A stretch of 53,909 nt of DNA from Pseudomonadota bacterium. GTDB lineage: Bacteria; Pseudomonadota; Gammaproteobacteria; Burkholderiales; Burkholderiaceae_C. The notes under the pieces were generated by a model. It made no database searches and had not been told where the DNA came from. It saw nothing but the letters and a program-made list of their open reading frames with translations. Both the position numbers and the translations under genes were made by a program. Location: NCBI GenBank assembly GCA_018241325.1, contig JAFEEB010000040.1, forward strand, positions 22,003-75,911, given 5' to 3'. Positions 18,414-28,844 of the stretch are shown here, piece after piece (position 1 is the first letter of the stretch; the number at the start of each line of letters is the position of its first letter).

Positions 18414-19289
18414 GTGCTTAACTGGGCCAATTTCATTTCACAACTGTTCAACGGGCTGGTGCTCGGCGCCCTGTTGGCGCTGATTTCCTCTGGCCTGACG
18501 ATCATCTACGGCACGCTGGGCGTGCTCAACCTCGCGCATGGCGCGATGTTCATGCTGGGTGGCTACGCCGGCTGGATGGCGTATACCTACACGAACTCCT
18601 TCATCGTTGCCGTGATCTGCGGCGCGCTGTTCGTGATGGTGGTCGGGATCGTGATCGAACGCGTCATCATCCGCCACTTCTACTCCCGTCCGCCGGAAGA
18701 CCAGTTGCTGGTGACGTTCGGTCTGAGCATCGTCATGGTGGAGCTGGTGCGCTTTGCCTTCGGCAGCCTGTCGAAGGCGGTGCCGCCACCGGGGCCGTTG
18801 ATGGGCATCACGAACCTGGGCTTCATGGTCTACCCGACCTACCGCATCGGCCTGCTGGCCATTGTCACCGTGGCCTTGCTGGCGCTCTATTTCGTGCTCT
18901 ACCGCACGCGCATCGGCATGATCGTGCGTGCCGGCATCGAGGACGCGGTGATGGTCGATTCGCTGGGCATCAACGTCTACCGCGTGTTCATGCTGGTGTT
19001 CGGCATCGGGGCCATGGCCGCGGGCTTTGCCGGCATCGTGAATGCACCGGTGGTGTCGCTGGCGCCTGACGTGGGCGAAGCGATCCTGGTGCAGACCTTC
19101 GTCGTGGTGGTGATCGGCGGCGTTGGCTCGTTCCCTGGCGCGGTGCTGGGTGGCTTGATCGCCGGCGAGTTGATCAGCCTGACCTCGATGGTCAACCCCG
19201 CGTATTCCTACGTCGTGCTGTTCGTGGTGATGACGCTGGTGCTGATGTTCCGTCCCCGCGGGCTGCTGGGCGCGGTGGGTCGCGAATAA
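18414..19289 (+). CDS. livH: Branched-chain amino-acid-type ABC transporter permease (LivH-like)
   Basis: A 291-residue inner-membrane protein starting at GTG. It has about eight hydrophobic helices, the N-terminal FNGLVLGALLALISSGLTIIYG and LNLAHGAMFMLGGY typical of LivH, and the ATPase-contacting loop AGIEDAVMVDSLGINVYR (the EAA-like region). The C-terminal VVIGGVGSFPGAVLGGLIAGE is also conserved. It pairs with the LivM domain of the next gene, which begins 18 bp later. Confidence 0.92.
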   Translation: MLNWANFISQLFNGLVLGALLALISSGLTIIYGTLGVLNLAHGAMFMLGGYAGWMAYTYTNSFIVAVICGALFVMVVGIVIERVIIRHFYSRPPEDQLLVTFGLSIVMVELVRFAFGSLSKAVPPPGPLMGITNLGFMVYPTYRIGLLAIVTVALLALYFVLYRTRIGMIVRAGIEDAVMVDSLGINVYRVFMLVFGIGAMAAGFAGIVNAPVVSLAPDVGEAILVQTFVVVVIGGVGSFPGAVLGGLIAGELISLTSMVNPAYSYVVLFVVMTLVLMFRPRGLLGAVGRE

Positions 19290-19307
19290 GAACAGGGTGG
19301 ATTTTTG

Positions 19308-21133
19308 ATGCGCAGACCATTTCCATATCTTGCAGAGGCGCTGACGCTTGTGGCCCTGATCGCGGCGCCGTTCATCCTGCCGCACCTGGGTTTCACGCCA
19401 TCCACCATCAACCGGATCCTGATCTGGGGCATGGTCGGCATTGGCTTCGACCTGCTGTTCGGCTACACCGGGCTGCTGTCGTTCGGCCAGTCGGCGTTCT
19501 TCGGCTCGGGCGGCATGTTCGCCGCCTACCTGCTGACGCAGACGTCGATGCAGAACACGCTGCTCGCGCTGCTGATCGGCACCGTCGCCGCCGGCGTGCT
19601 GGGCTACTTGGTGGGCCTGGTGGCGCTGCGGCGCACCGGCATCTACTTTGCCATGATCACCGTGGCCATCGCCGAGGTGTTCTTCTACCTCGAGTTCAAC
19701 CCGCTGTCGGACTTCACCGGCGGCGAGAACGGTCTGGCTGGCGTGCCATCGCCCAGCGTCAGTCTGGGTTTCACGACGCTGGAGTTCGACAGCAACCTGT
19801 CGATGTACGCGTTCTTCGCCTTCTGGTACTTCGTCGCCCTGGCGCTGGCCTTGCGCATCGTGCGCTCGCCCTTTGGCTTGGTGTTGCGTGCGATCCGCGA
19901 AAATCCGCTGCGGGCGCAGGCGCTGGGGCACGACATCCGGAAGTACAAGCTGGCGGTGTTCGTCGTCGCTGCCATGTACGCTGGTTTTGCCGGCGGGCTG
20001 CTGGGCATGATGCAGGGCTTCATGCCGCCGGATGCCTTCATGTTCGCCACGTCGGGCGAGATCGTCATGCAGACGGCCATTGGCGGTGCCGGCACGCTGT
20101 TCGGTCCGCTGCTGGGCGCCGCGGTGTGGCTTTATCTGAGCGACTTTTTCCAGGTCACCCTGAAATTGGGGGCCACCTGGAAGCTGATCCTGGGCCTGGT
20201 GTTCGTGCTGCTGGTGGTATTCCTGCGCCGCGGCCTGGCGGGCGGCATCATCGACCTGTGGCAATTGATCCGGCCCAAGCCGGCCAAGGTGGCCGCCGCC
20301 CCTGCGCCGGCCCCGGCAAGCGGTGCCGAAACGGCCGAGATGCAGGTGGCCCGCAAGAGCACGCGGACGCACGAAGGCCCGATTCTGCAGGTGACCGGGC
20401 TGACCAAGCGCTACGGCGGCCTGATGGCCAACAGCGACATCGACTTCAGCGTCGATCACGGCGAGATTCGCGGCATCATCGGCCCGAACGGCGCCGGCAA
20501 GAGCACTTTCTTCAAGATGCTGACCTGCGAGGTGCCGCCCACCAGCGGCAAGATCGTGTTCGATGGCCGCGAGATCACCGGCATGGGCGTGATCGAAGCC
20601 TGCCAGCAAGGCCTGACCAAGAGCTACCAGATCAACCAGTTGTTCGAGAAGCTCACGGTGCGCCAGAACCTGGAGATCGCCGCGCTCGGCGAACTGCGCG
20701 GCAAGTTCAAGCTCGACCTGTTCAAGAACCTGCACAAGGTGCGCAAGCTGGATGCACACGTGGCCGGCACGGCGGCGCTGGTGCGTCTGACGGGGCGCCT
20801 GGACACGCATGTCTCGGAACTGGCCTACGGTGAAAAACGTCGGCTGGAAATCGGCCTGGCGCTGGCCACGACCCCCAGCCTGCTGTTGCTCGACGAACCG
20901 CTGGCCGGCATGAGCGCGGAGGAGCGCATCGAGACGGTGGCGCTGCTCAAATCCATCGCGCAAGGTCGCACGCTGGTCATCATCGACCACGACATGGATT
21001 CGCTGTTCGAGCTGGTCAGCAAGGTCACGGTGCTGCAGGAAGGACGCCTGTTGGTCGAAGGCACGCCGGATGAAATCAAGAGCAACGCCCAGGTTCAAGA
21101 GGCCTATCTCGGCGGCGTCATGGAGGAAATTTG

Positions 21134-21134
<1 letters not shown>
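19308..21134 (+). CDS. LivM-LivG fusion: ABC permease joined to ATP-binding domain
   Basis: A 608-residue fused subunit. Residues 1 to about 310 are a LivM-type permease (FGYTGLLSFGQSAFFGSGGM; ALRRTGIYFAMITVAIAEVF; RAIRENPLRAQALGHD coupling loop). A charged Ala/Pro-rich linker (about 320-350) leads to a LivG-type ATPase with Walker A GPNGAGKST near residue 392, the family's variant signature LAYGEKRRLEIG and Walker B LLLLDEP. The ATG at 19308 is used in preference to the TTG just before it. It overlaps livF by one base (TGATG). Such fusions occur in other proteobacteria and should enforce a fixed LivM:LivG ratio. Confidence 0.92.
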
Positions 21135-21832
<698 letters not shown>

Positions 21833-21838
21833 CTTGCG

Positions 21839-21868
21839 GCCCGGCGCGTCCGCACCGGATCGCCGGGC
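21839..21868 (+). terminator. Hairpin between convergent livF and phoH
   Basis: Perfect 8-bp arms GCCCGGCG (21839-21846) and CGCCGGGC (21861-21868) with a 14-base loop, directly between two convergent stop codons. Only a short T run (TT) follows, so efficiency as an intrinsic terminator is uncertain; it could serve both directions. Confidence 0.45.
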
Positions 21869-23539
21869 TTACAGCACTTCGCTGGCGAAATCGGCCAAGC
21901 GCGAGCGCTCGCCGCGCGCCAGCGTCACGTGGCCGCCGTGCCCCCATCCCTTGAAGCGGTCCACCGCAAAGGTCATGCCCGACGAGCCCTCGGTCAGGTA
22001 GGGCGTGTCGATCTGCGCCAGGTTGCCCATGCAGATGATCTTGGTGCCCGGGCCGGCGCGTGTGATCAAGGTCTTCATCTGCTTGGGCGTGAGGTTTTGC
22101 GCCTCGTCGATGATGATCCACTTGTTCATGAAGGTGCGCCCGCGCATGAAGTTCATGCTCTTGATCTTGATGCGGCTGCGGATCAGCTCGTTGGTGGCGG
22201 CGCGCCCCCATTCGCCGGCGTTGCCGCCGTCGCCCTTGGCCAGAAATTCCAGGTTGTCGTCCAGCGCGCCCATCCAGGGGCCCATTTTTTCTTCCTCGGT
22301 GCCAGGCAGAAAACCGATGTCCTCGCCCACGCTGACGGTGGCGCGGGTCATGATGATCTCGGTGTAGCGCCGATCGTCCAGCACCTGCGTGAGGCCCGAA
22401 GCCAGGGCCAGCAGGGTCTTGCCGGTGCCGGCCGTGCCCGCCAGGGTGACAAAGTCGATCTCCGGGTCCATCAGCAGGTTGAGGGCAAAGTTTTGCTCGC
22501 GGTTGCGCGCCGTCACACCCCACACGCCGTTTTTCAGGTGGGTGAAGTCCTTGAGCGTGCGCAGCACCGCCGTCTTGCCCTGGATTTCGGTCACGCGGGC
22601 GTACAGGCTGGGCTCGCCGGGCGACTCGAAGAAGACGAACTGGTTGATCTGCAGGCTGGGCACGATGGGGCCACTGATGCGGTAGTACGTGGCGCTGCCG
22701 CTTTGCCAGCTCTCGACGGTCTTGCTCTGGCGGGTCCAGAAGTCGGGCGGCAGCTGCAGAGTGCCGGAGTACAGCAGGTCGCCGTCGTCCAGCGTCTTGT
22801 CGTTTTGGTAGTCCTCGGCCGCCAGGCCGAGCGCGCGCGCCTTGACGCGCATGTTGATGTCCTTGGACACCAGCACCACTTCGCGCGGTGCCTCGCGCTT
22901 CTTGAGCGCGGCGACCACCGTCAGGATCTGGTTGTCGGCCTTGCTCTGGGGCAGCGAAGCCAGCACGTCGGCGTCCAGCGGGCCGGTCTGGAAGTGCAGT
23001 TTGCCGCGGGCGTCGATGTTGCCCGTGGCGTCCAGCAGCAGGCCCTGGGCCATGTCGGCGCCCTTGACGCCGGCCAGCGCATCCAGCAGGCGGCTGGTCT
23101 GGCGGCCGTTGCGGGCAACTTCGGTCATGCCCTTTTTGTGGGCGTCCAGCTCCTCAAGCACGACCATGGGCAGAAAGATGTCGTGCTCTTCAAAACGGAA
23201 CAGGGCGCTCGGGTCGTGCAACAGCACGTTGGTGTCGAGCACAAACAGGCGCGACGCTCCCGTGGCACGCGCCCTGATGGGCGCGCGCGCCCTGGCAACG
23301 GGCCGAACCGGCGCACTGGGCGCCGCCGGCACGTGCTCCGGCATCGGCGCGGGCGCGCGCGCCACGACGGCGGGCGCTGCGCGCAGGATGGCGGGCGTGG
23401 GGTCCGCTGGCTTGCGTGCAGGCTCCCTGGGGCTGGGGCTGGGGCTTGGGCTTGCGCTCGAGGGCCGGCGGGCGGCCAGCTCGATGACGTCGGTGGACAG
23501 GCGGGCGCCACGCTTGGCGGGGGGCGGGGGCAGGGGCAT
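21869..23539 (-). CDS. PIN-domain / PhoH-like ATPase
   Basis: A 556-residue protein. About 95 poorly conserved, Pro/Ala/Ser-rich residues (including a run of SP repeats) precede a PIN nuclease domain (LFVLDTNVLLHDP; VVLEELDAHKKG; SKDINMRVKARALG supply its acidic residues). The PhoH ATPase follows, with FALNLLMDPEI, Walker A GTAGTGKT (about residue 372), Walker B WIIIDEAQNL and TKIICMGNLAQID. PhoH2-type PIN-PhoH proteins are reported to act on RNA as coupled helicase-nuclease; the physiological role is unclear. The low-complexity N-terminus makes the exact start uncertain. Confidence 0.88.
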   Translation of the reverse strand: MPLPPPPAKRGARLSTDVIELAARRPSSASPSPSPSPREPARKPADPTPAILRAAPAVVARAPAPMPEHVPAAPSAPVRPVARARAPIRARATGASRLFVLDTNVLLHDPSALFRFEEHDIFLPMVVLEELDAHKKGMTEVARNGRQTSRLLDALAGVKGADMAQGLLLDATGNIDARGKLHFQTGPLDADVLASLPQSKADNQILTVVAALKKREAPREVVLVSKDINMRVKARALGLAAEDYQNDKTLDDGDLLYSGTLQLPPDFWTRQSKTVESWQSGSATYYRISGPIVPSLQINQFVFFESPGEPSLYARVTEIQGKTAVLRTLKDFTHLKNGVWGVTARNREQNFALNLLMDPEIDFVTLAGTAGTGKTLLALASGLTQVLDDRRYTEIIMTRATVSVGEDIGFLPGTEEEKMGPWMGALDDNLEFLAKGDGGNAGEWGRAATNELIRSRIKIKSMNFMRGRTFMNKWIIIDEAQNLTPKQMKTLITRAGPGTKIICMGNLAQIDTPYLTEGSSGMTFAVDRFKGWGHGGHVTLARGERSRLADFASEVL

Positions 23540-23579
23540 GGAACTCCAGGCGGGCTCAACGATCGGAAAAGGTCAAAGA

Positions 23580-23610
23580 AAAAGCCGCCGGGAAAAACCG
23601 GGCGGCTTTT
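23580..23610 (-). terminator. Rho-independent terminator after bcp
   Basis: On the minus strand, AAAAGCCGCC pairs with GGCGGCTTTT (10-bp arms, 11-base loop) and is followed by TCTTTG. It lies 79 bp after the bcp stop and 41 bp before the phoH-like start, so it should insulate the two co-oriented genes. Confidence 0.8.
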
Positions 23611-23688
23611 GTCGTGAGGTCAAAGCGGTGAATCGGCTTCTGCATCTCGGCTCATTATGCATGAGCGGCAAGCGAAACCCGCGTTGGA

Positions 23689-24165
23689 TCAGGCGGCCTT
23701 CTTGAGGATTTTGACGGCTTTCAAAACCTCTTCCACGTGGCCGGGTACCTTCAGGCCGCGCCACTCCTGCACCAAAATGCCATCGGCGTTGAGCAGGAAG
23801 GTGCTGCGCTCGATGCCCTTGACCTTCTTGCCGTACATGATCTTGTTCTTGACCACGCCGAACATGTGGCACATTTTTTCTTCGGTGTCGGCAATCAGCT
23901 CGAAGGGCAGCTCCAGCTTGGCCTTGAAGTCGTCATGTGACTTCATGTTGTCGCGGCTCACGCCAAACACGATCGCGCCGGCCTTGACGAAGTCCTTGTA
24001 CTTGTCCCGAAACTGCATCGCCTCGGTGGTGCAACCGGGCGTGTTGTCCTTGGGATAGAAATAAAGGATGAGGGCCTGCCCGGTGTGCGAGGTGTTGGTG
24101 ACTTTGATGCCGCCGGTGGCGTTTGCTTCGAATTCGGGCAGGGGTTTGTTGACAACAATCGCCAT
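23689..24165 (-). CDS. bcp: Thioredoxin-dependent peroxiredoxin (Bcp/PrxQ)
   Basis: A 158-residue peroxiredoxin of the Bcp group, reducing hydroperoxides at the expense of thioredoxin. The active-site segment YFYPKDNTPGCTTEAMQF (about residues 35-52) has the peroxidatic Cys in the usual PxxxTxxC context. No cysteine occurs five residues later, so it is not a PrxQ-type CxxxxC enzyme; the only other Cys is in EEKMCHMFGV. The ATG at 24165 gives the normal N-terminus. It is followed by a strong terminator. Confidence 0.93.
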   Translation of the reverse strand: MAIVVNKPLPEFEANATGGIKVTNTSHTGQALILYFYPKDNTPGCTTEAMQFRDKYKDFVKAGAIVFGVSRDNMKSHDDFKAKLELPFELIADTEEKMCHMFGVVKNKIMYGKKVKGIERSTFLLNADGILVQEWRGLKVPGHVEEVLKAVKILKKAA

Positions 24166-24293
24166 ATGAATCTGAATCTCCGGACGTATTTTTGGCTGTG
24201 GACGGGCAACCTCTGTCGCGCTCACCCATGCTGCTGCGGCGGTATGCCGCCGCGTGCAGTCAATCGGGTCACGGGCAACGGTTGCCGAAACGG

Positions 24294-24689
24294 CTATTTT
24301 AACCGATCCGGCGCGAGAGCGCCGGCCTCCAGCAGCAGGGCCGCAATGACGCGGCGGCCTTCCCCTGCCAGGATGTTGTAGGTGCGGCAGGCGGCGGCCG
24401 TGTCCATGGTCTCGATGCCGATGCCGGCCTCGATCAGGGGGCGAATCCAGGCAGCTTGCGGAAATCGCAGCCGTGCGCCGCTGCCGAAAACGACCAGTTC
24501 GGGGCCGGCGGCGGCCAGGGGCTCGAAATGGGCGCTGCCGAGGTCTTCGAAGCGCGCGCACTGCCACTGGCTGCGCTCGCCGCTGCTGTGCAGCAGCAGG
24601 CTGTGCTCGATGCGCTGCCCGCGCACGCTCACCCAGCCGGGGCCGTAGCCGGTGATGGCGGTTTCAAAGAGATCGGACTGAAATTTCAT
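24294..24689 (-). CDS. Mth938-like domain-containing protein
   Basis: A 131-residue soluble protein of the Mth938/NDUFAF3-like fold. Conserved parts are ITGYGPGWVSVRG, the central PELVVFGSGARLRFP and the C-terminal GIETMDTAAACRTYNILAGEGR. Human NDUFAF3 assists complex I assembly; bacterial members have no settled role. I start at the ATG at 24689 (MKFQSDLFE). It is divergent from alaA across 79 bp and lies 128 bp upstream of bcp, co-oriented with it; that gap shows nothing distinctive. Confidence 0.82.
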   Translation of the reverse strand: MKFQSDLFETAITGYGPGWVSVRGQRIEHSLLLHSSGERSQWQCARFEDLGSAHFEPLAAAGPELVVFGSGARLRFPQAAWIRPLIEAGIGIETMDTAAACRTYNILAGEGRRVIAALLLEAGALAPDRLK

Positions 24690-24768
24690 GCAAAGGCCGC
24701 TGGCGCGCCGGATGTGGTCAAATTCTACGTTTTGCCGGCGCACCCTGCCGCCTGTCCGAGGTTTGCCC

Positions 24769-26043
24769 ATGAAGACGATCACCAAATCCAGCAAGCTGGC
24801 CAACGTGCTGTACGACGTGCGCGGACCCATCGTGGACGCCGCACGGCAGATGGAGGACGAGGGCCAGAAGATCATCAAGCTGAACATCGGCAACATGGCG
24901 CCCTTCGGCTTCGATCCCCCCGAGGAGGTGATGCAGGACATGATCCGCAACCTGCCGGATTCGGCGGGCTACTCCGACAGCAAGGGCATTTTTGCCGCGC
25001 GCAAGGCGGTGATGCACTACACCCAGCAGCAGGGCATCGAGGGCGTGACGCTGGACGACATCTATTTGGGCAATGGCGCCAGCGAGCTGATCCAGATGGC
25101 CACCAACGCGCTGCTCAACGACGGCGACGAACTGCTGGTGCCTTCGCCCGATTACCCGCTGTGGACGGCGGTGACCAGCCTGGCCGGTGGCAAGCCGGTG
25201 CACTACATGTGCCGCGAGGACGACGGCTGGAGGCCCGATTTGGCCGACATGCGCGCCAAGATCACGCCGCGCACGCGCGGCATCGTCGTCATCAACCCGA
25301 ACAACCCCACGGGGGCGCTCTACAGCGATGAGACGCTCAAGTCCATCGTGCAACTGGCGCGCGAGCACGGCCTGGTGCTGCTGGTGGACGAGGTGTACGA
25401 CAAGGTGCTGTACGACGGCGTGACGCACACGGCGATGGCCTCGCTGTCCACCGACGTGCTGACACTCACCTTCAACTCCCTGTCCAAGGCCTACCGCTCC
25501 TGCGGCTACCGGGCGGGCTGGCTGGTGGTGTCGGGCGACAAGGCGGCGGCGCGCGACTACATCGAGGGGCTGAACATGCTGGCCAACCTCAAGTTGGGCT
25601 CCAACGTGCCGGGTCAGTGGGCCATCCAGACCGCGCTGGGCGGCTACCAGAGCATCAGGGACCTGGTGGGCGAGCACGGACGCCTGCGCATTCAGCGCGA
25701 TTTGGCCTACGAGCTGATCACGCAGATTCCGGGCATCACCTGCGTCAAGCCGCAGGCGGCGCTGTACATGTTTCCACGGCTCGATCCGCAGATGTACCCG
25801 ATCGCGGATGACCGCCAGTTCTTCATGGAGGTGCTGCGCGCCACGCGCGTGATGCTGGTGCAAGGTTCGGGCTTCAACTACCCGGACCACCAGCACTTTC
25901 GCATCGTGTTTCTGCCGCACAAATCGGACCTGCGCGAGGCGATCGGGCGGCTGGCGAAGTTTCTGGAGCAGTACCGCCAGCGCCGCGCCAAGCCCGCCAG
26001 CGTGCATGCCATTGCTGCAAAAAAAGAAGCTGCTCGCGCTTGA
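24769..26043 (+). CDS. alaA: Alanine/glutamate-pyruvate aminotransferase (AlaA-type)
   Basis: A 424-residue class I aminotransferase transferring the amino group between glutamate and pyruvate or branched keto acids. Family features: SSKLANVLYDVRGPI at the start, KIIKLNIGNMAPFGFDPP, INPNNPTGALYS (about residue 180), LVDEVYDKVLYDG, and the PLP lysine in FNSLSKAYRSCGYRAGW. The last ten codons lie in dispersed repeat family 2, so the tail AAKKEAARA is probably recruited sequence. It precedes hom by 46 bp; alaA-hom-thrC is a common order in Burkholderiales. Confidence 0.92.
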   Translation: MKTITKSSKLANVLYDVRGPIVDAARQMEDEGQKIIKLNIGNMAPFGFDPPEEVMQDMIRNLPDSAGYSDSKGIFAARKAVMHYTQQQGIEGVTLDDIYLGNGASELIQMATNALLNDGDELLVPSPDYPLWTAVTSLAGGKPVHYMCREDDGWRPDLADMRAKITPRTRGIVVINPNNPTGALYSDETLKSIVQLAREHGLVLLVDEVYDKVLYDGVTHTAMASLSTDVLTLTFNSLSKAYRSCGYRAGWLVVSGDKAAARDYIEGLNMLANLKLGSNVPGQWAIQTALGGYQSIRDLVGEHGRLRIQRDLAYELITQIPGITCVKPQAALYMFPRLDPQMYPIADDRQFFMEVLRATRVMLVQGSGFNYPDHQHFRIVFLPHKSDLREAIGRLAKFLEQYRQRRAKPASVHAIAAKKEAARA

Positions 26044-26080
26044 TTGGCGCTGGCCAGAATGGGTTTTGTTTGGATTTTAG
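26011..26080 (+). repeat. Dispersed repeat family 2, copy 2 (over alaA 3' end)
   Basis: GAAGCTGCTCGCGCTTGATT and the surrounding bases match the core of the copies at 8291, 30271 and 50780. It spans the end of alaA (stop at 26041-26043) and most of the gap before hom. Confidence 0.55.
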
Positions 26081-26089
26081 GTATTTGAG

Positions 26090-27415
<1,326 letters not shown>

Positions 27416-27430
27416 ACGGGGCGCGTCGCC

Positions 27431-28078
27431 ATGCAGCACGTCCTGGTCTACGCCGACTCCCTGTCCTGGGGCATCGTGCCCGGCACACGCCAGCGCCTGC
27501 CGTTTGATGCGCGTTGGCCCGGCGTGATGGAAGGCAAGTTGAACGCGGACGGTCGCCAAGTGCGCGTGATCGAAGACTGCCTCAATGGCCGCCGCACCGT
27601 GTGGGACGACCCCTTCAAGCCGGGGCGCAACGGCCTCGTCGGCTTGGCGCAGCGTATCGAAATCCATTCGCCGCTGGCCCTGGTGGTGCTGATGCTGGGC
27701 ACCAACGACTTCCAGGTCATGCACCCCCACAACGCCTGGATGAGCGCGCAGGGCACCGCCGCGCTGATCCGGGCCGTCCGCAGTGCGCCCATCGAACCCG
27801 GCATGCCCGTGCCGCCCGTTCTGGTGGTCGCCCCGCCGCCCGCGCAGGCTGCGCGCGGCCCCATCGCTCCCAAGTTTGAAGGCGCCGACATCAAGTGCGC
27901 CGGCCTGGCCGATGCCCTGCGCGCCGTGTGCGAGGCCGAGGACTGCGCTTTCTTCGACGCCGCCAGCGTCACGCCCACCAGCGCGGTGGATGGCGTGCAC
28001 CTGGACGCACCCCAGCACGCCAGGCTGGGCCTCGCGCTGGCGACGGTGGTGGCGCCGCTGTTGCACAGGCAGGCATGA
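27431..28078 (+). CDS. SGNH/GDSL-type hydrolase
   Basis: A 215-residue hydrolase without a signal peptide. The GDSL block appears as VYADSLSWGI with the nucleophile Ser10; the GxND block is MLGTNDF and the DxxH block is DGVHLD. The family includes arylesterases and acyl-CoA thioesterases; EDCLNGRRTVWDDPFKPGRNG is typical of the bacterial arylesterase subgroup. It lies 15 bp after hom and is likely co-transcribed, but no functional link with threonine synthesis is known to me. Confidence 0.85.
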   Translation: MQHVLVYADSLSWGIVPGTRQRLPFDARWPGVMEGKLNADGRQVRVIEDCLNGRRTVWDDPFKPGRNGLVGLAQRIEIHSPLALVVLMLGTNDFQVMHPHNAWMSAQGTAALIRAVRSAPIEPGMPVPPVLVVAPPPAQAARGPIAPKFEGADIKCAGLADALRAVCEAEDCAFFDAASVTPTSAVDGVHLDAPQHARLGLALATVVAPLLHRQA

Positions 28079-28094
28079 AGGCTCAATCCATTCG

Positions 28095-28127
28095 TTCTGG
28101 CCAGAAGATTTAAAATTCTGGCCAGAT
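28095..28127 (+). promoter_or_regulatory. Twin palindromic operators of the toxin-antitoxin module
   Basis: A perfect 12-bp palindrome TTCTGGCCAGAA (28095-28106) is repeated with one change as TTCTGGCCAGAT (28116-28127). The centres are 21 bp apart, two helical turns, as expected for cooperative binding on one DNA face. A TAAAAT hexamer between the copies could be the -10 element. It is positioned 22 bp before the antitoxin ATG, fitting autorepression by the antitoxin-toxin complex. Confidence 0.75.
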
Positions 28128-28148
28128 TGTCTTTTCCAGGAGATCGCC

Positions 28149-28403
28149 ATGTCCGCAGTCTGGCAAGTGCAGGAAGCCAAGAATCACTTCAGCGAAGTGA
28201 TCGACCGCGCCCTGCGCGAAGGGCCGCAGACTGTCACGCGCCATGGCAAGCCGGTGGTGCGGGTGGTGGCGGTGGAGGGCGAGGGCACTGCATTGCGCAG
28301 CGATGATGGATTCATCGAGTTTCTGCTCAATGCGCCCAAGGCCGATGACTTTGAGCTGCCAGAGCGCACCAGCATCAAGCCCCTGGAGCCTCTGGGCGAG
28401 TGA
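28149..28403 (+). CDS. Type II antitoxin, Phd/YefM family
   Basis: An 84-residue protein with the classical Phd/YefM DNA-binding start WQVQEAKNHFSEVIDRAL, then GPQTVTRHGKPVVRVVAVE, and an acidic, probably disordered C-terminus that should wrap the toxin. It would neutralise the adjacent PIN ribonuclease and repress the operon at the twin palindromes. CAGGAG precedes the ATG. The stop overlaps the toxin start by 4 bp (GTGA). Confidence 0.93.
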   Translation: MSAVWQVQEAKNHFSEVIDRALREGPQTVTRHGKPVVRVVAVEGEGTALRSDDGFIEFLLNAPKADDFELPERTSIKPLEPLGE

Positions 28404-28837
28404 ACGTCATGGCTTGGCTGCTGGATACTTGCGTTGTCTCCGAGTCCTTCAAATCAATCCCCGATGCTGCCGTGCGGCAATGGTTGCATGCGCACAGGGA
28501 CCAATGCCTGATGCCTGCGGTGAGCGTCGGCGAGATTTTGTTTGGCATCGAACGCATGGCCCCCAGTGCCAGGCGCAGCAGGCTGCAACTGTGGTTCGAA
28601 CAGCTATGCCATGATTTCGAAGGCAAGATAGTGGCCACGGATGAGTCCGTCTGGCGCACCTGGAGCCAATTGCGGGTGTCCTGTCAGGCCATCGGCCGCC
28701 CGCAAGCCGATCTGGATTTGTTGATCGCGGCCACGGCGGTGACGCACCGACTGGCCCTGGTCACTCGCAATACCCGTCACTTTCAGGATACGGGTCTCAC
28801 GCTCGTCAACCCCTGGGGCTCCGATTCTCAGGATTGA
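28400..28837 (+). CDS. vapC: Type II toxin, PIN-domain ribonuclease (VapC-like)
   Basis: A 145-residue PIN-domain protein. The acidic residues for the Mg site are in LLDTCVVSE (Asp9), SVGEILFG (Glu) and QADLDLLIAATAV (Asp), with TRNTRHF near the C-terminus as usual in VapC. VapC toxins cleave tRNA or rRNA. GTG at 28400 overlaps the antitoxin stop; ATG at 28409 is an alternative three codons in. The pair stands 7 bp before thrC, so read-through from the TA promoter could feed thrC. Confidence 0.93.
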   Translation: MNVMAWLLDTCVVSESFKSIPDAAVRQWLHAHRDQCLMPAVSVGEILFGIERMAPSARRSRLQLWFEQLCHDFEGKIVATDESVWRTWSQLRVSCQAIGRPQADLDLLIAATAVTHRLALVTRNTRHFQDTGLTLVNPWGSDSQD

Positions 28838-28844
28838 ATATTCC

